DNA of 10,532 nucleotides from JAUXIQ01 sp030620925 [NCBI: Nitrospinota bacterium] (GTDB lineage: Bacteria; JAUXIQ01): positions 1 through 10,532 of the forward strand of contig JAUXIQ010000035.1 of NCBI GenBank assembly GCA_030620925.1. Direction: 5' to 3'. The notes under the pieces were generated by a model that saw only the letters and a program-made list of their open reading frames with translations, had not been told where the DNA came from and did no database searches. This document shows, piece after piece, positions 1 through 5,453 of the stretch (positions are counted from its first letter, which is position 1; the number at the start of each line of letters is the position of its first letter). Both the position numbers and the translations under genes were made by a program.

Positions 1-58
1 ATGCGTTCATTGCTTTGGGGTTGCAAATGGAGAGGTTGGCGGAGACTTTCGGCAGAGC

Positions 59-1585
59 TTATCGAGATCTTTTTTTTCTATTTTTATTAACCATTAAGGC
101 TATTTCTTTCATGGGATTCTTGAGAATATTTGCGCTTATTTGCACCTCTTTTATATCGATAATTTCCAGCAGGCGGTCGCAGCCGTTGAGCCTGTCCCAA
201 CAATAGCGTACGATATCCAGCCCATCGAGATGCGTTTTTTCGGCCAGGAAGTTTATTGCGCCGTGAGAAAAGCTGAGCTTTATGCCGGAGGTGTTAAAAA
301 ACTGGCCGATGAAATCTTCGAGAGGTTTTATGACCAGTACCCTTTTCAGAGTCTTTTGAGGGTTATTAACAGTATCTTTTGATATTGAGAGCTCGTGGAT
401 GTTTTTACCCGGAAGTTCGTATTTGAAATCCGCCAATGCCTTTTCACAAACGGTCATGAGGCCTCGGGCGCCTGTCTTCTCTTCGTACGCCAGTTGAGCG
501 ATGCGTTTCAGGGCTTCATCGGTGAAATTTAAATCGACGTCTATCAGCGAGAAATCGTGTACGTGCTGTCTTGTGATTGCGCAATGGGAATGCTGGAGGA
601 TTGAGTAGAAGTCTTCCACATCGAGGTCCTCGAGGATGACCCTGACAGGCAGCCGACCCACCAGCTCCTGGATGAGGCCGTATTCCACAAAATCTTCTGT
701 GGTTACATGGGGGAGGTAGTCGGTTTTTTCGCTCTCCGAGTGTACTTCACCCTTGAAACCGACCCGCTTGCTGTGCATGCGTTTTTTTATGATATCAGGC
801 AGCCCCGGGAAGGCCCCTCCTACTATGAACAGTATGTTTCTGGTGTTTATGGTGGGACGTCTGCCTTTTCCGCCGGCCATGATACCCTGCATCATGGAGA
901 CGGGATCGCTGGTGCTCACCAATTCGACTTCGGTTTCTTCCATGGGTTTAAGGAGCTCGGTCTGGACTCCTGTGCCGGTAATATCACGGCCCATAATGGT
1001 GCTGTCTGTAGCGATTTTGTCGATCTCATCGACAAATATCATGCCGCACTCGGCCAGTTTAATGTTGCCTTCCGCTTCTCGCACCAAGTCCCGGACGAGG
1101 TTTTCCACGTCTTCACCCACGTAACCTGTCTTGCTGAGTTTGGTAGCGTCCCCTAGTACCAGGGGAACACCTAATATCTTGGCCAGGCGCTTGAGGAGGA
1201 GGGTCTTGCCGACACCCGTGTTACCCACCATAATGATGTTGTTCTTCTGATAGTTCTCCTGGCGTATACCGGTCTTGAGCTCCTTTTCGATGTGTCTGTA
1301 GTGGTAAAAAGCTGCATTCGCAAGATACTTCTTGGCGGCATCCTGTTTGATGACATATTTGTCCAGTTCGGCCTTTATATCCCTGGGGGCGAGGTTAAAG
1401 TTGAGCTCGATCTTTTCTTTCGCGGGTTCTTTCTCCACCCCTATTTTGCCCAGTGGCACCTCAGGGCCCGTAACCATTCTGGCGCTGAGCTCCCGTAGGC
1501 CGTATTTTTCCTGCAATTTCTTGGCGAAATCCTGAATTTCCTTATATATCTCATCCTGGGCATTTTTGTCTTTGTCGTCAGACAT
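59..1585 (-). CDS. ClpX-like AAA+ unfoldase lacking the N-terminal zinc domain
   Basis: A 508-residue ATP-dependent unfoldase of the ClpX family, expected to unfold proteins and feed them to ClpP in the cytoplasm. Walker A is GNTGVGKT (121-128). The pore loop is GYVG (154-157), followed by the ClpX-like EDVENLVRDL. Walker B is MIFVDEID (182-189). The arginine-finger box GRLPV is at 310-314 and the sensor-2 box GARGL at 372-376. A VGF tripeptide (275-277) lies where ClpX carries its IGF loop for ClpP docking, so ClpP binding is plausible. Two things differ from classical ClpX: the first 60 residues are charged and helical with no CxxC pairs, so the C4 zinc domain is absent, and about 90 residues follow the usual C-terminus, ending in a basic KNRKKRSR tail. 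The start ATG has only a weak purine-rich stretch (AAAGAAAG) upstream. No clear terminator lies in the 58 bases left of the stop. HslU is less likely because the whole central region follows ClpX. Confidence 0.9.
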   Translation of the reverse strand: MSDDKDKNAQDEIYKEIQDFAKKLQEKYGLRELSARMVTGPEVPLGKIGVEKEPAKEKIELNFNLAPRDIKAELDKYVIKQDAAKKYLANAAFYHYRHIEKELKTGIRQENYQKNNIIMVGNTGVGKTLLLKRLAKILGVPLVLGDATKLSKTGYVGEDVENLVRDLVREAEGNIKLAECGMIFVDEIDKIATDSTIMGRDITGTGVQTELLKPMEETEVELVSTSDPVSMMQGIMAGGKGRRPTINTRNILFIVGGAFPGLPDIIKKRMHSKRVGFKGEVHSESEKTDYLPHVTTEDFVEYGLIQELVGRLPVRVILEDLDVEDFYSILQHSHCAITRQHVHDFSLIDVDLNFTDEALKRIAQLAYEEKTGARGLMTVCEKALADFKYELPGKNIHELSISKDTVNNPQKTLKRVLVIKPLEDFIGQFFNTSGIKLSFSHGAINFLAEKTHLDGLDIVRYCWDRLNGCDRLLEIIDIKEVQISANILKNPMKEIALMVNKNRKKRSR

Positions 1586-1647
1586 ATTAAATGCTTTCTT
1601 TAAATATTTTGAGGTAATGGCGGTAGAATTAGAAGAACTGAATAGCT

Positions 1648-1676
1648 ATCTCGTTTAAACGATTCTAATGCGAGAT
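1648..1676. promoter_or_regulatory. Palindrome in the upstream region of the ClpX-like gene
   Basis: TCGTTTAAACGA (1651-1662) is a perfect 12-base palindrome. A second inverted repeat, ATCTCG (1648-1653) with CGAGAT (1671-1676), overlaps it. Together they sit about 65-90 bases upstream of the ClpX-like start, just downstream of the candidate promoter. This has the look of an operator, but no regulator is identified and chance is not excluded. Confidence 0.35.
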
Positions 1677-1688
1677 TTTGTCTCTAAT

Positions 1689-1718
1689 AATATATACGGT
1701 TATTAGCGCTTGAAACAA
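1689..1718 (-). promoter_or_regulatory. Candidate sigma-70 promoter for the ClpX-like gene
   Basis: Read on the minus strand: TTGTTT (1713-1718), an 18-base spacer, then TATATT (1689-1694). It lies about 105 bases upstream of the start codon in the AT-rich gap between lrp and the ClpX-like gene. The -35 box is poor, so this is a tentative call. The gene might instead be read through from lrp, because no convincing terminator separates them. Confidence 0.3.
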
Positions 1719-1803
1719 AAGGGGTATTATCGGTTTATTGCAAGGTTATAGGAATTTATTTTGATGCGTTGAGAAGTGTAATTCAAAGGTACCGGTTAAA
1801 CTT

Positions 1804-2256
1804 CTAGTCTTCAAGGTAGAGGTAGGTCTCTTCTTTGAGAGAGGAGAGGACGACGTTAGTGAGCGTCCTCGCCACACCTGGTATAGCCCTGATTTTCTTG
1901 GAAATTATGTTTTCAAGCGTGGCGGTGTTCCTGGTTTTTACCTTGAGGAGGTAGGAGTAGTCGCCGGTGACGTGATGACACTCCAGCACGTCGTCAAGCT
2001 TGGTTACATCCACCACAAAAGCCTCCTCAAAGCTGGGGTTACTTACGTATACGTTAACGAAAGCTGTTAGCTCCTTGCCGATTTTCTTGTCATTAAGGAT
2101 CGCCGCGAAACGCTTTACGATGCCTTCGCTGCACAGTTTTTTAACTCTCTCACTGACCGAAGGAGCGGAAAGCCCCACAGTCTTTGCTATATTGGAATGG
2201 GCTTCTCTACCGTTTTCCTGGAGCAAAGTCAAAATTTTAATATCGACGAAATCCAT
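1804..2256 (-). CDS. Lrp/AsnC-family transcriptional regulator
   Basis: A 150-residue DNA-binding regulator of the feast/famine (Lrp/AsnC) family, which assembles as dimers to octamers and usually senses an amino acid. The N-terminal winged helix-turn-helix spans about residues 4-50, with the recognition region SAPSVSERVKKL (30-41). The C-terminal RAM effector domain runs about 64-140 and includes GDYSYLLKVK (98-107) and PGVARTLTNVVLSS (126-139), both typical of the family. Length matches the family norm. GGGGAGG seven bases before the ATG supports the start. It is transcribed divergently from the dehydrogenase / aminotransferase / aldehyde dehydrogenase genes, the classic arrangement for an Lrp protein controlling a neighbouring amino-acid pathway and itself. 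The mycobacterial LrpA beside lysine 6-aminotransferase is a similar pairing. The ligand is not visible from sequence; lysine or a branched or aromatic amino acid would fit. Confidence 0.93.
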   Translation of the reverse strand: MDFVDIKILTLLQENGREAHSNIAKTVGLSAPSVSERVKKLCSEGIVKRFAAILNDKKIGKELTAFVNVYVSNPSFEEAFVVDVTKLDDVLECHHVTGDYSYLLKVKTRNTATLENIISKKIRAIPGVARTLTNVVLSSLKEETYLYLED

Positions 2257-2311
2257 GAAGGTGCCTCCCCCGTATTAAATAATTGAAATAAAAAACACCC
2301 TCTCATATTTT

Positions 2312-2340
2312 ATAGTAAGGAGAAAAGGATATTTTGTCAA
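2312..2340 (-). promoter_or_regulatory. Sigma-70 promoter of lrp
   Basis: On the minus strand TTGACA (2335-2340), a 17-base spacer and TACTAT (2312-2317). This is a near-consensus site placed about 55 bases upstream of the lrp start codon, giving a short leader. Confidence 0.7.
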
Positions 2341-2396
2341 ATAATACTTGTATTGCAGGTGAATTTGATTAAAGATTTAAAAATTTTCCAGCTCAA

Positions 2397-2408
2397 ATTG
2401 CATGCAAT
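2397..2408. promoter_or_regulatory. Candidate Lrp-type operator palindrome
   Basis: ATTGCATGCAAT is a perfect 12-base palindrome lying between the two divergent promoters, 57 bases from the lrp -35 box and 73 from the dehydrogenase -35 box. A matching half-site ATTGCA starts 45 bases away at 2352. Lrp proteins bind AT-rich imperfect palindromes in phased sets, so autoregulation from here is plausible but inferred. Confidence 0.4.
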
Positions 2409-2480
2409 ATCTCCTCTTTAACTTGCCAGAAGGCCGAAAAAAAATTGTAACTTTATCCGCCGAGCTAACATAAGAATAAT

Positions 2481-2509
2481 TTGACAACACACCCATACAA
2501 CCTTATATT
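2481..2509 (+). promoter_or_regulatory. Sigma-70 promoter of the dehydrogenase-led gene cluster
   Basis: TTGACA (2481-2486), a 17-base spacer and TATATT (2504-2509). A transcript would begin near 2516 and carry a leader of about 155 bases before the first start codon. Confidence 0.7.
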
Positions 2510-2533
2510 ATAAAGGGTATACAGAATATATAC

Positions 2534-2607
2534 TACTATTCTAAGTATGAAATAGTATTATGGTTTATAAAGTAAACCTGTTTGTTTGAGGCTGTCGCCT
2601 CTTTTTT
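2534..2607 (+). promoter_or_regulatory. Structured leader with candidate attenuator
   Basis: Three inverted repeats follow one another in the leader: TACTATT/AATAGTA (2534-2540, 2551-2557), GGTTTA/TAAACC (2562-2567, 2573-2578), and GAGGC/GCCTC (2588-2592, 2597-2601) with a TGTC loop and then TTTTTT (2602-2607). The last has the form of an intrinsic terminator, although its stem is only five pairs. It sits between promoter and first gene, so it would act as an attenuator if functional. A nine-codon frame ATG...TGA (2560-2589, peptide MVYKVNLFV) ends exactly at the terminator stem, but no clear ribosome site precedes it. Confidence 0.45.
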
Positions 2608-2670
2608 CTTGTGTTCGCTAGGGGCAAAGGTGGTTTTAAAAGTTATCTTTAAAAGTAAAGGAGACCCGAC

Positions 2671-3813
2671 ATGCTACGGACCAAAGAAGTGAAAATAAAA
2701 GGATACGAAAGTGTAACGTTCCTGGAAGATAAAAAGATCGGGATGAGAGGATACGTGGCGATTCATGATACTTCGTTGGGTCCGGCGGTGGGTGGATGTC
2801 GAATGCTGAAATATGATAATCAGAACCTGGCCTTAAAAGATGCCCTCAGACTTTCCCGCGGAATGACTTATAAAAGCGCTGCAGTGGGGCTCAATTATGG
2901 CGGGGGTAAAACGGTTATCATAGCCAATGACGTCGGTTCCAGGCGCGAGATGGTTTTTGAGAGGCTCGGAAGTTTCATTAATGATTTGGGCGGAACGTAC
3001 ATCACCGGGGTAGATGCGGGCACCAACCTGTATGATATGAAATTTCTTAAAAGGCACACCGAATATGTCGCTGGAGTCCCGTCTCCAGGGCATGAGATCG
3101 GCGATCCTTCCATGGCCACGGCCTACGGGGTTTACATGGGTATGAAGGCCTGCATAAAAGAGAAGCTGGGACGCAGGGATTTCCAGGACCTTAGGGTGGC
3201 CATACAGGGAGCGGGTAAGGTGGGTGGCTACCTCATAGAAAGGCTCACCAAAGAAGGGAGTAAAATTATCCTGGCGGAGCCGCGAGAGGAGATCGCCCAA
3301 CAGATGGCCCAAGAATTCGGCGTGGATTTGGTCAAACCGAATCAAATATACAACGTCGAAGCGGATATATTTGCCCCGTGTGCGCTGGGAGGAATGCTGA
3401 ACAGCAGAACCATACCCAGGCTGAAAAGCCCTATAGTAGCAGGAGCGGCGAACAACCAGCTGTTGACAGACAAGGCCGGGGAACTTCTCCATACGCGAAA
3501 TATACTCTACGCTCCCGACTATGTGATTAATGCGGGCGGCCTCATCTGCGTGGTTCTGGATATGGAAGGTTCCAACATGGCAAACATCCTACTGAAGACT
3601 TCTCGCATATACGACACCCTTCTGGATGTCTTCAGAACCTCAAAGAGCGAAGACCTTCCTCCCTATCTGGTAGCCGACAGAATGGCGGAACGGAAAATTA
3701 TCAAAGCGAATACGGATAAAGAGATGGAAAAAAAGAAGCCGGAAGACACTCGCACGTCTTACGGTACGGATCAAGAGCAGACTAAGACTACCGCAGCAAG
3801 CATGCATGCTTGA
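2671..3813 (+). CDS. Glu/Leu/Phe/Val dehydrogenase-family amino acid dehydrogenase
   Basis: A 380-residue NAD-dependent amino acid dehydrogenase that oxidatively deaminates an L-amino acid to the 2-oxo acid plus ammonia and NADH. It follows leucine dehydrogenase closely, even in numbering: substrate lysine K68 (MTYK), catalytic K80 (GGGKT), D115 (TGVDAGT), N261-N262 (GAANNQL) and APDYVINAGG (281-290). The Rossmann loop is GAGKVG (180-185), with acidic E203 where leucine dehydrogenases have Asp, which favours NAD. Pocket residues G113 and L291 match the phenylalanine-dehydrogenase pattern rather than Ala/Val of leucine dehydrogenase, and V40 replaces Leu. The last 35 residues are a hydrophilic, low-complexity tail. 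AAAGGAG seven bases before the ATG fixes the start. It leads a co-directional group with the aminotransferase (57-base gap) and aldehyde dehydrogenase. It could regenerate the 2-oxo acid acceptor for the aminotransferase while making NADH. Exact substrate is unresolved. Confidence 0.9.
   Translation: MLRTKEVKIKGYESVTFLEDKKIGMRGYVAIHDTSLGPAVGGCRMLKYDNQNLALKDALRLSRGMTYKSAAVGLNYGGGKTVIIANDVGSRREMVFERLGSFINDLGGTYITGVDAGTNLYDMKFLKRHTEYVAGVPSPGHEIGDPSMATAYGVYMGMKACIKEKLGRRDFQDLRVAIQGAGKVGGYLIERLTKEGSKIILAEPREEIAQQMAQEFGVDLVKPNQIYNVEADIFAPCALGGMLNSRTIPRLKSPIVAGAANNQLLTDKAGELLHTRNILYAPDYVINAGGLICVVLDMEGSNMANILLKTSRIYDTLLDVFRTSKSEDLPPYLVADRMAERKIIKANTDKEMEKKKPEDTRTSYGTDQEQTKTTAASMHA
3797..3812. repeat. 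16-base perfect palindrome over the dehydrogenase stop codon
   Basis: CAAGCATGCATGCTTG reads the same on both strands and covers the last codons and the first two bases of the stop. AAGCATGC recurs at 3952-3959 inside the next gene. It could be a protein-binding site or a coincidence of the Ser-Met-His-Ala codons. Confidence 0.6.
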
Positions 3814-3819
3814 ACGTAA

Positions 3820-3846
3820 TTCCCTCATCCAAAGGGAGATTCTTTT
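3820..3846 (+). terminator. Weak hairpin between dehydrogenase and aminotransferase genes
   Basis: TCCCT (3821-3825) pairs with AGGGA (3833-3837) around a seven-base loop, one G-T pair can extend it, and a broken T-rich tract (TTCTTTT) follows. The stem is short, so it may reduce but probably does not stop transcription into the aminotransferase gene. Confidence 0.3.
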
Positions 3847-3870
3847 AGGTTAGAGGTTTCAAGGCTTCTG

Positions 3871-5346
3871 ATGAACAGGAAAAAAGCAGCGATAGATGTA
3901 AAAACTGAGATACCCGGGCCCAATTCGCAGAATTGGGTCGAAGCATATATGAAGCATGCTGCTCCCTCAACATACGCCTACCCCTTCGTGTGGGACGTTA
4001 CCTCCTGGGCGCAGGGACCTTTCTGCACTGATGCTGACGGAAACGTGTTCATCGATTTTTACGGACACGTGGGCGCTGCACCGCTGGGATACAACAACCC
4101 GAAGATACTCTCTGACTGCGGTGTGCCTTTCGACCCCGTAAAAACGGCTGAACACGATACCTTCCTCGCTGTGGGCAAGGACCCCTTTGGTTCTCGCAAC
4201 GTCCGTTTCAAAAAGCCCCGGGCATCCGACTTCAGGACTGCCACAGATCTTCAGAACCTTCTGGTAAAACTCACCTCCGGGTTCCAGATGGATATGGTTT
4301 TCCTGGTGAATTCGGGGGCCGAAGCGGTCTCCAACGCAATTAAGATAAGCATTCATAGGAAGTTCAGAGAGGTAAAGGCCAGGATAGGGGATGAGCTTTT
4401 CGGGGAAATGTGCAGACAACTGGGTATAGCGTCCAGCGGGCTATTCACAGACCTTTACGCAGACTATCCTTTGTTTGGTCTGGCAGCCGCGGGCGCTTTT
4501 CATGGCCGAACCATGGACGTGCTCTCCCTCACCAACAGCAAGAAAGCACAAAAAGAGGGTTTTCCCACCTTAGGCTGGGTAAAGCATGTGGATGTCGTGG
4601 ATTCGGTCTTCGATCCGGCAGAGCTGATGTGTGAGGCCGACCTTAAGACTCTCATCTTGAACAAGCGCCTGGGCAGGGTTGTGCATGAACAGGGAAGGGT
4701 GCCCGGAGAGTTGCTGGCTTATATAATAATCGAGCCCATCCAAGGTGAAGGGGGTTATAAGATACCCCGCACTGAGAACGTCAAGGTGCTCGCCGATGTA
4801 GCACAGCGTCATAACTCACTGTTGATCTCGGATGAGGTTCAGACCGGCATAGGAAGGACCGGCCACTGGTGGGGCATAGAGCACCACGGCGTCGTGCCCG
4901 ACGTGATAGCTGTCGCTAAGGGTCTTCGTGTGGGTGCGGTGATCAGCCGGGGCAACAATTTTCCCGGGGAGTCGGGGGTAATCTCCAGTACATGGTGCGG
5001 CGGCGAGATTTCCATTGCCGTGGGCTACAAGACGTTGCAAATTATAGAAGAGGAGGGCTTGGTGCAGAACGCCGCGCAATCCGGTGACTACTTGATGGAC
5101 GAGCTGCGGGGATTAAGGCGAGAGTATTCCTTTATAGAAGAAGTACGCGGTCGCGGGCTGATGGTGGGTATTGAGTTGTCGGACGCTGATAAAAGGGACA
5201 GGCTTGTGGAGATCTGTTTTGAGAAGGGGCTCCTTGTATTGGGTTGCGGCAAAAAGACCATCAGGATGCTGCCGCCACTTGACGTCAGGCCCAGGGAGAT
5301 GGATATGGCGGTGGCTGTATTCGAACGGGCTCTATCCGAGCTTTGA
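3871..5346 (+). CDS. Class III aminotransferase, lysine 6-aminotransferase-like
   Basis: A 491-residue PLP enzyme of fold type I, class III, which moves a terminal amino group to a 2-oxo acid and leaves an aldehyde. Visible landmarks are NSGAEAVSNAIK (147-158), AFHGRT (209-214), EPIQGEGG (288-295), DEVQTG (321-326), the PLP lysine K350 in AVAKG, and SSTWCGG (372-378). Several stretches recall mycobacterial lysine epsilon-aminotransferase more than GABA or ornithine aminotransferases: HGRxxxxLSLTNSK, the STW in place of the usual TFGGNP-type motif, and IRMLPPL (464-470) with R465. It is longer than Lat (about 450 residues). Roughly 20 extra residues lie between NAIK and AFHGR (about 165-200). 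The ATG has only a weak purine stretch upstream, and an in-frame TAG at 3850 limits extension. With the adjoining aldehyde dehydrogenase and Lrp regulator, lysine to 2-aminoadipate semialdehyde is the leading guess. Other omega-amino acids are possible substrates. Confidence 0.85.
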   Translation: MNRKKAAIDVKTEIPGPNSQNWVEAYMKHAAPSTYAYPFVWDVTSWAQGPFCTDADGNVFIDFYGHVGAAPLGYNNPKILSDCGVPFDPVKTAEHDTFLAVGKDPFGSRNVRFKKPRASDFRTATDLQNLLVKLTSGFQMDMVFLVNSGAEAVSNAIKISIHRKFREVKARIGDELFGEMCRQLGIASSGLFTDLYADYPLFGLAAAGAFHGRTMDVLSLTNSKKAQKEGFPTLGWVKHVDVVDSVFDPAELMCEADLKTLILNKRLGRVVHEQGRVPGELLAYIIIEPIQGEGGYKIPRTENVKVLADVAQRHNSLLISDEVQTGIGRTGHWWGIEHHGVVPDVIAVAKGLRVGAVISRGNNFPGESGVISSTWCGGEISIAVGYKTLQIIEEEGLVQNAAQSGDYLMDELRGLRREYSFIEEVRGRGLMVGIELSDADKRDRLVEICFEKGLLVLGCGKKTIRMLPPLDVRPREMDMAVAVFERALSEL

Positions 5347-5388
5347 GCATGTCAATAAATTTTAAATATCGTATCTCAAAAGGAGTCT

Positions 5389-5415
5389 AAGCCTCGCCTA
5401 TGCGGGGCTTTTTTT
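5389..5415 (+). terminator. Intrinsic terminator between aminotransferase and aldehyde dehydrogenase
   Basis: AGCCTCGC (5390-5397) pairs over eight positions (one G-T) with GCGGGGCT (5402-5409) around a CTAT loop, then a run of T to 5415. It is the strongest plus-strand terminator in the window. It either ends the aminotransferase transcript or attenuates transcription into the aldehyde dehydrogenase gene, whose own promoter I could not place. Confidence 0.75.
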
Positions 5416-5453
5416 CATCGCAATTCCCTCTTATCAGAGAAGGAAAGGCAGTT

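Larger units (their letters stand above)
2257..2670. other. Divergent control region between lrp and the amino-acid genes
   Basis: This 414-base AT-rich gap has no protein-coding gene of normal size. From left to right it carries a minus-strand promoter for lrp, a half-site ATTGCA (2352-2357), the palindrome ATTGCATGCAAT (2397-2408), a plus-strand promoter (2481-2509), and a leader of about 155 bases with three hairpins, the last followed by six T. Just before the Shine-Dalgarno there is a direct repeat TTTAAAAGT at 2635-2643 and 2648-2656. The separate entries give details. Confidence 0.8.

Noticed and set aside
11-60. tRNA-like sequence at the left edge (GGAGAGGTTGGCGGAG resembles a tRNA-Ser 5' end)
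   Set aside because: The sequence does not fold into a cloverleaf: no anticodon or T arm follows, and the ClpX-like coding region begins immediately.
15-206. Plus-strand open frame at the left edge starting with TTG
   Set aside because: It overlaps the 3' end of the ClpX-like gene for about 150 bases, has no good ribosome site, and ends in hydrophobic low-complexity sequence.
707-1156. Plus-strand open frame of 149 codons inside the ClpX-like gene
   Set aside because: Antisense shadow of a gene with clear AAA+ motifs. Its translation resembles no protein family.
2833-3492. Minus-strand open frame of 219 codons
   Set aside because: Entirely antisense to the dehydrogenase gene, whose conserved catalytic residues span this stretch.
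5400-5453. Extended N-terminus of the aldehyde dehydrogenase from an upstream ATG
   Set aside because: The ATG is in a terminator hairpin loop, spacing to the nearest Shine-Dalgarno is too long, and the added residues do not resemble the family.
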